Below are positions 23,867 to 32,722 of a stretch of 44,501 nt of DNA, in pieces (the stretch's first letter is position 1; each line of letters starts with the position of its first letter). Source of the DNA: Monoglobus sp964442605. Lineage in GTDB: Bacteria; Bacillota; Clostridia; Monoglobales; Monoglobaceae. The notes beneath the pieces are model-generated. The model was not told the DNA's origin, did no database searches, and was given only the letters and a program-made list of their open reading frames with translations. The translations under genes were made by a program, and so were the position numbers. Location: positions 1 to 44,501 of the forward strand of contig CAYTZR010000014.1 in the NCBI GenBank assembly GCA_964442605.1, given 5' to 3'.

Positions 23867-24520
23867 ATGAAAAAATTTGTATGTACGGTATGCGGTTATG
23901 TTCATGAAGGAACCGAGCCGCCGACACAATGTCCGAAATGTAAGCAACCGGCATCAGTATTTAAGGACGTAGAGGCAATGGCAAAAAATCCTTATTCGGG
24001 AACCAAGACCGAAAAAAATCTTTGGGAAGCTTTCTCCGGAGAGTCACAGGCGAGGAACAAGTACACATTTTTTGCGTCTGTTGCCAAAAAGGCCGGCTAT
24101 GAGCAAATTGCGGAGCTTTTTCTGAAAACGGCGGCAAACGAAAAAGAACATGCGGAGCTATGGTTTAAGGCGTTGGGCGAGGTTAGCGATACAGCCGAAA
24201 ATCTGCTTCACGCCGCAGAGGGCGAAAACTACGAATGGACGGATATGTATGACCGTATGGCAAAGGAAGCGGACGAGGAGGGCTTCCATGATCTGGCAGA
24301 ACAGTTCAGAGGCGTAGGCGCAATCGAAAAGAGCCACGAGGAGAGATACCGCAAGCTTCTCAGTAACGTGGAGACAATGGAGGTATTCAAAAAGAGCGGC
24401 GTTCAGATTTGGGAATGCAGAAACTGCGGACATATAGTAGTCGGCACAGAAGCTCCGGAGATATGTCCCGTATGTAAACACGCGCGGAGCTATTTTGAAA
24501 TAAGAAAAGAGAATTACTAA
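23867..24520 (+). CDS. Rubrerythrin with two rubredoxin-like domains
   Basis: 217 residues. An N-terminal rubredoxin-like knuckle (Cys6, Cys9, Cys22, Cys25; KKFVCTVCGYVHEG) precedes a ferritin-like diiron domain (EAFSGESQARNKY, NEKEHAELW, GVGAIEKSHEERY), and a second knuckle closes the protein (Cys184, Cys187, Cys200, Cys203; WECRNCGHIVVG, CPVC). Classic rubrerythrins have only the C-terminal one and reverse rubrerythrins only the N-terminal one. It reduces hydrogen peroxide with electrons passed through the Fe(Cys)4 centres, a key oxygen defence of anaerobes. GTGGGG-type ribosome site upstream. Single-gene unit with its own promoter and terminator. Confidence 0.95.
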   Translation: MKKFVCTVCGYVHEGTEPPTQCPKCKQPASVFKDVEAMAKNPYSGTKTEKNLWEAFSGESQARNKYTFFASVAKKAGYEQIAELFLKTAANEKEHAELWFKALGEVSDTAENLLHAAEGENYEWTDMYDRMAKEADEEGFHDLAEQFRGVGAIEKSHEERYRKLLSNVETMEVFKKSGVQIWECRNCGHIVVGTEAPEICPVCKHARSYFEIRKENY

Positions 24521-24535
24521 ACAACGCGCACGATA

Positions 24536-24570
24536 AAGGCTCGCCCAAAAATGGCGAGCCTTAAGACTTT
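24536..24570 (+). terminator. Rubrerythrin terminator
   Basis: AAGGCTCGCC (24536-24545) and GGCGAGCCTT (24553-24562) with a 7-base loop. The following tract is T-poor (AAGACTTT), so termination may be moderate. Confidence 0.7.
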
Positions 24571-24615
24571 AGACAAAAAAGTTTTTGTGCAATTCGGATT
24601 ATTAAAAATAACATT
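24565..24615 (+). repeat. Third copy of the mosaic-terminus sequence
   Basis: GACTTTAGACAAAAAAG... through TTATTAAAAATAACA aligns with 43501-43556 (GACTGTAGACAAAAC... through the same TTATTAAAAATAACA) with one internal gap, and with the complement of 651-681. It again lies directly after a gene 3' end. Confidence 0.7.
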
Positions 24616-24643
24616 GTCTTTTGATAAATGCTTTGCCTCGCAC

Positions 24644-27157
24644 CTACTGCACCTCAACACTCAACGACAGCGGCGCCATGCTGTCTGTACCGCTCCAAAC
24701 GAACAGCTTTACTCTGCCGTCTTGCTTGACATAATCAAGGTTTTCCGTTTCAATACCATTTATATCATATATTCTAAAATTCGAAAGGATTTTATATTCG
24801 TCATCCGTATATTCGGCAACTATCAGTTTTGCCGCCGCATTTGCTTCTGCTCCGTTATATTTCAGCTGAACGTTTAGTTCTCCGTTTGCTCCGAATTCCG
24901 CGCTCTCAATTTCATAATCATATTCATACCCCGGCGCATCAACCGCACTTACAGCGATACCCGCCAGATTAATATCTCCGATAGGTCCCGCAATGTACAG
25001 CGGTGAACCAACCTCTGTGAAATGGTATGTATAGGAATGATCCCCGCCCGTTTCCGGAGCAAATGTCGCGGCAGGCTCCGACACATCCGTTGTGTAAAGC
25101 CCCAGATAATTAGTGCCGTTTGAATAAAAATACACCGTCACCATACATTCACTCTCAGGTATAATATAAAAGGAACGCGAGTCCAGCTGCTTTACCTGAT
25201 AGCCCCTAGTCATTGTTACTCCGTCTGCGGTAAAGCTGTTGCTCTTATAGCTGTTTCCGGAGCCTTTATAGCAGCCCACGTAACCGTCAGCCGATACATC
25301 TCCCGCAGACATACTTTGTCCGCCAAACCACTCCGACGCATAACTGCTTGCGCCCACGGGAACCGGTTTAACCTCTGCATTCGGCAGCGGTGCCGCCGTG
25401 GCGGTCGGAGTAGGCGTTGCGTCGGGATCCGCGGTGGGCGATGGGGTAGGATCCGGAGGATCTATCGGAATATCGCCTCCAACCGAAACCAATCCGGGAT
25501 CATAATTCTTTATCTTATCAAGTAAACCCTCGTCAATACCGTGTAACGCGTCATCAACCTCATCATTAAACGTCCATTCGAAGCTGCCGCCCTCCATTCT
25601 GCCGGCATATTTCTTTACATTTTCAACCGCTTCCACGGCAGTGTCTACCGTGTATTCATACATTATATCCGGATCCGTGTCAAAGTTGTTATAAACGCCG
25701 AAGCCGTTTTCGTCACCCACCTTGGCGTGAACCGTATCGGGTACCTTTTCATCACGGCTTGATACTATATATGTGTCAAACTCGCCTTCATCCTTCTCTG
25801 TTCCGTATGGCCACCAATTCTGACTCGGAGTTATAAAAATATCTCCATAAGACTTTATCATGCCGCCCATCTGACCGGACAAGGTACCCTTGCTCGGATA
25901 GGTATCCGTTAAGCTGTCATATACATCGCTGCCCTGAGACGCGATAATCATCGGACGCGGCACATTACGGTAGTAGTTGCATTCAGAGAACACCGAGGTT
26001 TTCATTGCCGCGCCGATACCGTACATAGCTATGCCGTCATAATAGTTGTTGTATACATGGTTGTTTCCGACAACACATCGCGGATTTCTGGCATCGCAGT
26101 GATCAAACCAGTTGTGATGATATGTCGCGAAATACTGCGCTCTCTCATCATACATATTGCTATTCTCCCACGGACCTCCGGAAACAAAGTTCTTTCCCAA
26201 ATCCCACATATGATTATATGAAACCGTAATATAGCTGGAACCGTGCTTAAAAGCTACCGCTCCGTCTCCCTTGCTCTGGTCGGCATCCTTGCCCGGAGCG
26301 TTATAGAAAAAGTCACAATTATGAATCCACACATTGAAGTTCTCGGTATCCATTTCAAAGGAAGATGCTTCCGCTCCCTCTCCCGCGTACATGGTGGCAA
26401 CGTTTCTTATCTCAACGTTGTTTGCTCTTTTTAAACAGATTAACCACCCGAATATAGCGGCATCGTCCCCTACACCCTCTATGGTAAGATTTCCGGTATT
26501 CTGAACCTGAACCGTGTGACGCTCCAGCCCCGACGGATCCTCTACCCTGCCTATCAGGCGTATTGTCAGCGGCGTACTTATCTTTTTAGACTGGCGATAA
26601 GCTAAAATACCCGTCAAACCCACTCCCAAGGATGGATCATTGTTAATCATAACCGTGTCCTTATTGCCGTTGGTTATGTATAACACGTCGGCATCGTCAC
26701 GGAGCGTTCCATCATCATTATATGCTCCGCTTGCCGTCCCGTTCGGCGAATTTTCGGAAAAAGCAAAGCCCTCTCTTACATGGGAGATAACCGTGATTAA
26801 ATCGGTTTCCGCCGACATCTCGGTTAATTCAGAGCCGCTCCTCACCGGCACGATTTTAAGCGTGTATTCGCCTGCGGAAAGTCCCAATGCGTCCGCTCTG
26901 AAATAATCGGCATATTCACGCACAAGCTCATCATCAAGCTTTACATATTCGCCATCAAGCTTTTTGCTGTAAACATTATAGCTTTCCGCATCGCTGACGC
27001 CGTTCCAAGTAACATATGCCGACTCAAACCAGCCTGCGGAGTGTAAAATCGTAACTCCTTCCGACGCATTGACCTCGGTACAATTCACCGTACAATTTAT
27101 CGTACAAACCGTCAGCATGAAAATCAAGCATAAGCATAATTCAAACCGTCTCTTCAT
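24644..27157 (-). CDS. Secreted pectate lyase (PL1 family) with FnIII-like and C-terminal modules
   Basis: 837 residues; AGGAGG seven bases before the ATG. A cysteine-bearing signal peptide ends near VNASEG. Residues about 33-125 look like a fibronectin III-type domain (GWFESAYVTWNGVSDAESYNVY). The parallel beta-helix has NFNVWIHNCDFFYN and YHHNWFDHCDARNPRCVVGNNHVYNNYY, with the catalytic arginine region RNPR, typical of PL1 pectate lyases. A Pro/Thr linker (PDPTPSPTADPDATPTPT) leads to a C-terminal beta-rich module, probably carbohydrate binding, and a short final domain. Only the fold family of the last modules is inferred. It complements the lyase at 3658 and kduI. Confidence 0.92.
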   Translation of the reverse strand: MKRRFELCLCLIFMLTVCTINCTVNCTEVNASEGVTILHSAGWFESAYVTWNGVSDAESYNVYSKKLDGEYVKLDDELVREYADYFRADALGLSAGEYTLKIVPVRSGSELTEMSAETDLITVISHVREGFAFSENSPNGTASGAYNDDGTLRDDADVLYITNGNKDTVMINNDPSLGVGLTGILAYRQSKKISTPLTIRLIGRVEDPSGLERHTVQVQNTGNLTIEGVGDDAAIFGWLICLKRANNVEIRNVATMYAGEGAEASSFEMDTENFNVWIHNCDFFYNAPGKDADQSKGDGAVAFKHGSSYITVSYNHMWDLGKNFVSGGPWENSNMYDERAQYFATYHHNWFDHCDARNPRCVVGNNHVYNNYYDGIAMYGIGAAMKTSVFSECNYYRNVPRPMIIASQGSDVYDSLTDTYPSKGTLSGQMGGMIKSYGDIFITPSQNWWPYGTEKDEGEFDTYIVSSRDEKVPDTVHAKVGDENGFGVYNNFDTDPDIMYEYTVDTAVEAVENVKKYAGRMEGGSFEWTFNDEVDDALHGIDEGLLDKIKNYDPGLVSVGGDIPIDPPDPTPSPTADPDATPTPTATAAPLPNAEVKPVPVGASSYASEWFGGQSMSAGDVSADGYVGCYKGSGNSYKSNSFTADGVTMTRGYQVKQLDSRSFYIIPESECMVTVYFYSNGTNYLGLYTTDVSEPAATFAPETGGDHSYTYHFTEVGSPLYIAGPIGDINLAGIAVSAVDAPGYEYDYEIESAEFGANGELNVQLKYNGAEANAAAKLIVAEYTDDEYKILSNFRIYDINGIETENLDYVKQDGRVKLFVWSGTDSMAPLSLSVEVQ

Positions 27158-27477
27158 AGCAATTCCTCCTATCTGCTGATTTTATTGTATCAACACAGCC
27201 GAATAAGGTAAAGTAGCAGATTGCAAATATTTTTATGGTAGCAAAAAACAGCAAACAGGCAGAAAACCTATTCGCTGCTCTTTAACCTACGTTACTGCCG
27301 CCGCCAAAAGCAGCGTGTCATGCTTGTTCCCGCAGCCCGCGTTCTTAAATTTACGGAACCTATCTATACGTTTTGTTAAATTAAATGAAAGTTGAGACCT
27401 TGAACTCCTTATGGTATAACGGTTTTAGCACAAATCCAAATACCTCCCTGAAAATCAGAGAAAGGAGACAAGATCTC
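27158..27477. other. Intergenic region upstream of pectate lyase, insertion scar
   Basis: No gene recognised. It contains TTAACCTACGTTA (27282-27294), an exact copy of the bases around the rseP stop (28784-28796), and AT-rich sequence with a possible TACAAT -10 element for the downstream pectate lyase on the minus strand. The segment 27367-27477 leads into the transposase relic and may be its old left end. Confidence 0.45.
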
Positions 27478-27707
27478 ATGTGTAGTATTATACCACTTTG
27501 CTGCCCGAAATGCAACTCCAAAAACTTCATAAATATGGCAAGGATAAATTCGGTAATCAAAAACATCAGTGCCGTATTTGCAAACATCAATTTGCTCCGG
27601 ATTATCAAAAAGGCTCAGTTCAACAAAATATTGTTCAAAAAAATATTGTTCAAAGGGATTTTTGTGATTTCAATACGCTCCTTGTTTGTGGAATAAGAAA
27701 CATATAG
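27478..27707 (+). pseudogene. Transposase N-terminal zinc-ribbon remnant, frameshifted
   Basis: AAAGGAG lies ten bases before the ATG at 27478. Frame one gives LCCPKCNSKNFI; a one-base shift near 27530 continues as HKYGKDKFGNQKHQCRICKHQFAPD. Together they form the CxxC..CxxC zinc ribbon found at the N-terminus of many IS transposases. The rest of the transposase, including its catalytic domain, is missing and the sequence runs into the tail of the converging gene. It is read as a decayed insertion sequence fragment; the exact IS family cannot be fixed. Confidence 0.7.
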
Positions 27708-28769
27708 GCTGTCACCTATTACAGTGGATTTGGGATAATGGTAGCCCTGTCTCTTCGCTTTTCCCTCATACATAAGCTCAGGAAGCTCTTCCGTTGTTCT
27801 CAGAGCATAAGCGGTATCAAATATTTTACCGTCCCTGCTGAGAGCTATGGCAAGCGGCACACGATTTTTGGCGGTTACGGGATTTCCAACCATATATGCC
27901 GTGCCATCGGGCAAATTACCCGCGCTTTGCTTTGAACGTGAATCGGGCATGTTTGTAAGAACTGTTTCGCTCCAGTTTTCTCCGTTATCTTCACTCAAGG
28001 ATGCAAGCTTATGAAAAGTTGAGTCTTGATCTCTGAATATCATAACAATGTTTTTATCACTGTTTACAAAAATACTTGGTTCTATTTCTCTCGAACCTCC
28101 GTTCTTTGCCGGAATTCTTTTGTACTCCGCGCAATTCCATCCTTTTATGCCCGACGTGTCATCGGTATAAATAGGATTAACGGATAATCCGGGACGAAAA
28201 TGAGCAGCAGACACAAGTCTGCCGCTGTCAAGTCTGTAAATATCCTGCTCTATCACCCCGCGCATTTCTCCTCCGTCATTCATGAGCACGGGCTTTATTT
28301 CAGACCAGTGCTTCCCGTCTTTGCTTTCGGTATAATATGCGCTGCCGACAAGCGGAGAGGCGTCATTTTCCCACACATTTATATAGGCGATCAAGACATC
28401 TCCGGCGGAAAACCAGCCGCCTGATGTGCAGAAGCTGTTCTTAAGCGCAGGCATCAAAACGGACGGATTGCTCCATATTTTACCATCATCACTCACACTG
28501 TACACAACATGAGTGTCCTCTGAGTCCTCATCGCAAGAAGAGCTTTGCCATTGGCAATAAAGCTTCCCTTTAAATTCCGTTATAACCGCCCCGTTTACAT
28601 AATGGTCGGTTTTTTCCTCCGCCGAAAATACCTCAATTGTTTTCGCATCGCAGATTTTTTCAAGACCGAGATTTGGTTTTGATTGGTCAAACAAACCTTC
28701 TTTAACGTAAAAAGGAGCGCTTGATGTGCATTTTTCAAATGAATTTACTTTATTTTTCACTTTTATCAC
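27615..28769 (-). CDS. Sialidase-like BNR/Asp-box protein
   Basis: About 384 residues without signal peptide, so probably cytoplasmic. Several Asp-box-like motifs are visible (SVSDDGKIW, TESKDGKHW, SEDNGENW, SRDGKIF), the mark of six-bladed propellers such as GH33 exo-sialidases and their many uncharacterised relatives. A FRDQDST segment and the general size fit this group. Substrate unknown; a role on acidic plant or host glycans is only a guess. GTG at 28769 has no clear ribosome site; GTG at 28760 has GCGGTG six bases upstream and may be the true start. The last residues (LNNIFLNNILLN) are encoded by a 14-base duplication beside the transposase relic and may not be original. Confidence 0.7.
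   Translation of the reverse strand: MIKVKNKVNSFEKCTSSAPFYVKEGLFDQSKPNLGLEKICDAKTIEVFSAEEKTDHYVNGAVITEFKGKLYCQWQSSSCDEDSEDTHVVYSVSDDGKIWSNPSVLMPALKNSFCTSGGWFSAGDVLIAYINVWENDASPLVGSAYYTESKDGKHWSEIKPVLMNDGGEMRGVIEQDIYRLDSGRLVSAAHFRPGLSVNPIYTDDTSGIKGWNCAEYKRIPAKNGGSREIEPSIFVNSDKNIVMIFRDQDSTFHKLASLSEDNGENWSETVLTNMPDSRSKQSAGNLPDGTAYMVGNPVTAKNRVPLAIALSRDGKIFDTAYALRTTEELPELMYEGKAKRQGYHYPKSTVIGDSLYVSYSTNKERIEITKIPLNNIFLNNILLN
27620..27656. repeat. 14-base tandem duplication at the sialidase-like gene tail
   Basis: ATATTGTTCAAA occurs twice with a 14-base period within this stretch. It gives the LNN.FLNN.LLN peptide at the C-terminus on the minus strand and QNIVQKNIVQ in the relic frame on the plus strand. 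Confidence 0.7.
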
Positions 28770-28788
28770 CGCATTTATTTTAATTAAC

Positions 28789-29841
28789 CTACGTTATTGC
28801 CCCGGTCACCAATCGGACAATATCATTCCATGTGGCAAACAGCATTAAGCCAATCAGCAGAATAAACCCCACAAAATGAACATAGCCCTCCTTTTCTCTG
28901 GGAATAGGTCGTCTGAAAATCAGTTCAACCAGAACAAAGAATATTCTGCCTCCGTCCAGCGCCGGCAGCGGCAGCAGGTTCATAACACCTATATTCACCG
29001 CCAAAAATCCCGCAAAGAATATAAAATCCAAAAATCCCGTCTTTGCCACCGTACTCATCGCCGATACAACGCCAAGCGGACCCGACAAATCCGAGACGCC
29101 GGCATCGCCGGTAAACAACATACCCAAGGACACGAAAACCAGCTTTACCATCCACACGGTCTGGAAAAATCCCTCACGCAGCACCGTCAGCGGATTGATT
29201 GAGTTCTGCTTTACAGTAAATCCGACAAGATAATACGGGCTTCCGTCCTCCAACGTGACCTGCATCGGGGTAAAGCTCTCGGTATACACCTTTCCGTCAC
29301 GCTTGAATTTCAGCTCGCACTCGCCTTCGCCGCTGTACATTCCCAGCTCAAAGGACAAATCCCTCTTTATATTTACACGGGTTCCGTTTATTCCGATGAT
29401 TTTATCACCCGGCTGCAAAAATCTTGCGGCATCGCTCTCCGCCTCCACACTTTCTATGGTGGTAGTGGAAATCCCTCCTGTCTGATAAGCGGAGCTTAAA
29501 ACTATCGCCGTCACAATCACAAAGCCCAGCAAAATATTCATAGCCGCACCCGCCGCCAGAATAATAATCCTTTGCCACGGCTTTTTGCTGTTAAAGGCAG
29601 ACGGACTTTCGCTTTCCTCGTCCTCGCCCTCCATCGCGCAAAATCCTCCCATCGGCACAGCGCGAACGGAATACAGCGTCTCTTTGCCCTGTCTTTTGTA
29701 AACCGCGGGTCCCATTCCTATGGCAAATTCATTGACCTTTACACCGAATATCCTCGCGGTTATAAAATGTCCGAACTCGTGTACAAAGATTATCACGCCG
29801 AATATTAATATCGCGACAATAACCGTCAAAATTGTTGACAT
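28789..29841 (-). CDS. rseP: RIP metalloprotease RseP (site-2 protease)
   Basis: 350 residues, intramembrane zinc protease that cleaves anti-sigma factors and signal peptide remnants. The zinc motif HEFGH is at residues 21-25 in the first membrane segment. A PDZ domain lies in the middle (LQPGDKIIGINGTRV), and the third zinc-ligand region is NLLPLPALDGGR near the C-terminus. It overlaps the end of dxr by 16 bases, as expected for a co-translated operon. ispG and polC, often next, are not present. Its last bases (TTAACCTACGTTA in plus orientation) are repeated at 27282. Confidence 0.96.
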   Translation of the reverse strand: MSTILTVIVAILIFGVIIFVHEFGHFITARIFGVKVNEFAIGMGPAVYKRQGKETLYSVRAVPMGGFCAMEGEDEESESPSAFNSKKPWQRIIILAAGAAMNILLGFVIVTAIVLSSAYQTGGISTTTIESVEAESDAARFLQPGDKIIGINGTRVNIKRDLSFELGMYSGEGECELKFKRDGKVYTESFTPMQVTLEDGSPYYLVGFTVKQNSINPLTVLREGFFQTVWMVKLVFVSLGMLFTGDAGVSDLSGPLGVVSAMSTVAKTGFLDFIFFAGFLAVNIGVMNLLPLPALDGGRIFFVLVELIFRRPIPREKEGYVHFVGFILLIGLMLFATWNDIVRLVTGAIT

Positions 29842-31004
29842 ATTTCACGCACCTCTCTGTCTGTTTCGATTATATCATTAAGTGTGGGATTTTTTATCGG
29901 CTCAATCTCGTCCATGGCACGCTCCACTGTATCCGCAATCTCCAAAAATCCCTTTCTGCCGTCTAAAAAGTCCGCCACGGCAACCTCGTTTGCCGCGTTC
30001 ATAACAGTCGGCATCGTGCCTCCGATTTTTCCGGCAGCTTTTGCAAGGCTGAGACAGCGGAATGTGTCGCAGTCAGGTTCAAAGAACGTCATCCGCCCCA
30101 GCTCCCTGAAGGACACCTCGCAATCCGGCGACGGCAGACGCTCCGGGTATGTAAAGGCGTATTGTATTGGATGCTTCATGGACGGCAGAGATAGCTGGGC
30201 GATTATACTTTTATCCCTGAATTCTACCATTGAATGTATAATACTCTCCCTGTGGACAACCACCTCAATATCATCAATATCAACGCCGAAAAGCCACTTT
30301 GCCTCCAGCACCTCTAAGCCCTTGTTCATCAGCGTTGCGCTGTCAACCGTTATCTTCGCGCCCATTGTCCAGTTGGGATGATTTAAGGCATCCTCTCTGG
30401 AAACATTCTCAAGCTCTCGGCGCGTCCTGCCGAAAAATGGTCCGCCGCTGGCTGTGAGCAGAATTTTTTTGACCTCGCACCGCTGTCCGCCGCGCATACT
30501 CTGGAAAATAGCTGAATGCTCGCTGTCTACGGGCAACAGACGCACACCGTGCTCTTTAACCGCATCCATAAACAAGGCACCGGCTGTCACAAGAGTTTCC
30601 TTATTCGCGAGCGCAATATCCTTGCCCTGCTCGATAGCGTTCATTGTCGGAACAAGCCCCGCAAAGCCTACAATTGAGGACAGCACCATATCCACACTGT
30701 CCTCTGTTGAAACACACGACAAGCCGTCATCACCGCCAAGCACCGTTATATCCGTGTCCGCGAGGCTGACCTTAAGCTCCCTTGCCCGTTCAAAGTCATG
30801 AACCGCGACAATTTTGGGGTGGTATTTACGCGCCTGCCGCTCCAGCAGCTTTATGTTTCTGTTGCCGGAAATTCCCACGACTTCAATATCCTTTATTCCC
30901 CTAAGATCATCCACTACCTCCAGCGCCTGAGTCCCGATAGAACCGGTGGAGCCTAAAATTGAAATTCTTAATCCGCTCAATCTATCATTATGTGTTTTAT
31001 TCAT
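29826..31004 (-). CDS. dxr: 1-deoxy-D-xylulose 5-phosphate reductoisomerase
   Basis: 392 residues from the ATG at 31004; the upstream hydrophobic extension in the same frame is not family-like. Second step of the MEP isoprenoid pathway, NADPH-dependent. N-terminal ISILGSTGSIGTQALEVV binds NADPH; VDSEHSAIFQ and the ASGGPF and DSATLMNKGLEVIEA-like blocks form the metal and substrate site. The ribosome site (GGTG, five bases before) is weak. Lies between cdsA and rseP, supplying precursors for the undecaprenyl carrier made by the nearby uppS. Confidence 0.97.
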   Translation of the reverse strand: MNKTHNDRLSGLRISILGSTGSIGTQALEVVDDLRGIKDIEVVGISGNRNIKLLERQARKYHPKIVAVHDFERARELKVSLADTDITVLGGDDGLSCVSTEDSVDMVLSSIVGFAGLVPTMNAIEQGKDIALANKETLVTAGALFMDAVKEHGVRLLPVDSEHSAIFQSMRGGQRCEVKKILLTASGGPFFGRTRRELENVSREDALNHPNWTMGAKITVDSATLMNKGLEVLEAKWLFGVDIDDIEVVVHRESIIHSMVEFRDKSIIAQLSLPSMKHPIQYAFTYPERLPSPDCEVSFRELGRMTFFEPDCDTFRCLSLAKAAGKIGGTMPTVMNAANEVAVADFLDGRKGFLEIADTVERAMDEIEPIKNPTLNDIIETDREVREICQQF

Positions 31005-31095
31005 TATATCACCGTTTTCAAAATTAAATACCCGAAAATACAAAACGGCAAGAGAAAGGCAAACCCCCACTCTTTACCGCCTTTTTACCGTATTT

Positions 31096-31932
31096 TTACA
31101 CAAACAAGCTGATTTGCGAAACAAACAGGAAAATTGTCGGCGCAACAAGCGCTATGCTGTCGCATCTGTCAAGCATACCGCCGTGCCCCGGAAACAGATT
31201 TCCGAAATCCTTTATTCCGAACTGCCTTTTTATTAACGATGCCGTAAGATCGCCAATCTGTGCCATAACCGCAGTAATAATTCCCAGCAAGAACATCAGC
31301 GGATAACTCATAGTCAGTCCGTCCAGCCACCTGCCGAATAAGAGGTTGACTATAAGCGTAAAAAGCAAAAATCCCAAGCCGCAGCCGATAACGCCGCCGA
31401 TTGCTCCCTCAACCGTCTTTTTTGGACTTATGTTCGGACAAAGCTTGTGTCTTCCCAGAGCCTTTCCGGCAAAGAAAGCACACGAATCCGTCATGAATGA
31501 GCCCAAAAATACCAACCACACCAGAAAGTTTCCAAACTCCAGCCGCCTTATAAAAAGTATGTTCGACAACAAAAACGGAATATAAACAATCCCCATAATC
31601 AGCATGGCTATATCCGTTAGCTTAACCGTCTTTTGGCTGCCGAGCATGAGCAGAAATAAAACTACCAGATAGACAAAAGCGCAAGTCATAATAAGCGCTG
31701 ACGGAATATATATACAAAACGGCAGCACAGCCGCTCCCAAATATCCGAGCAGACACAACGCAAGCAATCGTTCGGTGCGCATATTAACAGCCCCATAAAA
31801 TTCGTATGTACCAACAAGAGAGCATAAAATAACCGCAACCAGCATAACCCATGACGGAGCAAGCAAAATCAAAATAATAATGGGTATTCCCACAACAGCA
31901 GTCAATACTCTTGATTTTAAACTCGGTTTCAT
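31096..31932 (-). CDS. cdsA: Phosphatidate cytidylyltransferase
   Basis: 278 residues, polytopic membrane enzyme making CDP-diacylglycerol. The C-terminal signature SLIKRQFGIKDFGNLFPGHGGMLDRCDS is diagnostic. GGAGG lies eight bases before the ATG. Part of the pyrH-frr-uppS-cdsA-dxr-rseP block. Confidence 0.97.
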   Translation of the reverse strand: MKPSLKSRVLTAVVGIPIIILILLAPSWVMLVAVILCSLVGTYEFYGAVNMRTERLLALCLLGYLGAAVLPFCIYIPSALIMTCAFVYLVVLFLLMLGSQKTVKLTDIAMLIMGIVYIPFLLSNILFIRRLEFGNFLVWLVFLGSFMTDSCAFFAGKALGRHKLCPNISPKKTVEGAIGGVIGCGLGFLLFTLIVNLLFGRWLDGLTMSYPLMFLLGIITAVMAQIGDLTASLIKRQFGIKDFGNLFPGHGGMLDRCDSIALVAPTIFLFVSQISLFV

Positions 31933-31966
31933 ATTCTGCGCCTCCGATTATTTGTTGTGAAATATT

Positions 31967-32719
31967 CTATGCCTTGACATTGCCGAAACGCCTGTCGCGG
32001 TTTTGATAATCTATAATCGCCTGCTTCATATCATCATTGCTGAAATCGGGCCAGCATATGTCGCTGTACCAAAATTCCGCATACGCAGCCTGCCACAACA
32101 GAAAATTCGACAGCCTTTTCTCTCCGCTGGGTCTGATTATGAAATCAACCTCAGGCAGATTTGAGGTGTACATAAGCTTCCCAAAGTATTCCTCGTCTAT
32201 ATCCTCCGGCTTTATTTTACCGCTCACAGCGTCTCTCGCGGCAATCCGCGCCGCGTTTACTATCTCCGCCCTACCCCCGTAGTTAAGAGCGATATTAAGA
32301 ACCATGCCGTCGCCGCTCTCGGTGACCTCTTCCGCATGTATTATCGCTTTTTTAATCTTGTCGCTGAGCGGAGTCCGATCACCGCTTATTTGCAGCTTCA
32401 TGTTGCGGTTCTTGAACTTTTCTTCTACGGTCAGCAGATAGTCATAAAGCAGCTCCATTAAAGCGTCCACCTCTTTTTGAGGTCTGCTCCAGTTTTCTGT
32501 GGAGAACGCATATACCGTCAGAGCCTTTACGCCGATAGAGTTACAATAGTCACATATGTTCTCCAGATTATCCGCTCCCGCCTTATGTCCGGCTCTGCGA
32601 GGAAGACCCCTGCGTCTTGCCCAGCGCCCGTTTCCGTCCATTATAACTCCTATATGAGCGGGAACACGGCTCAAATCAAGCTCTTCCCCGGCTGACCTTC
32701 TCTTTTTTCTGAAAAACAC
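31967..32719 (-). CDS. uppS: Isoprenyl transferase (undecaprenyl diphosphate synthase)
   Basis: 250 residues. Cis-prenyltransferase condensing IPP onto farnesyl diphosphate to give the C55 lipid carrier of cell wall synthesis. The catalytic Asp28 lies in HIGVIMDGNGRWARRRGLPRRAGH, and VYAFSTENWSRP and FIIRPSGEKRLSNFLLWQ are family motifs. Start is GTG with AGAGGT seven bases upstream, three bases after the frr stop, so translation is probably coupled. Confidence 0.97.
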   Translation of the reverse strand: MFFRKKRRSAGEELDLSRVPAHIGVIMDGNGRWARRRGLPRRAGHKAGADNLENICDYCNSIGVKALTVYAFSTENWSRPQKEVDALMELLYDYLLTVEEKFKNRNMKLQISGDRTPLSDKIKKAIIHAEEVTESGDGMVLNIALNYGGRAEIVNAARIAARDAVSGKIKPEDIDEEYFGKLMYTSNLPEVDFIIRPSGEKRLSNFLLWQAAYAEFWYSDICWPDFSNDDMKQAIIDYQNRDRRFGNVKA

Positions 32720-32722
32720 GGC

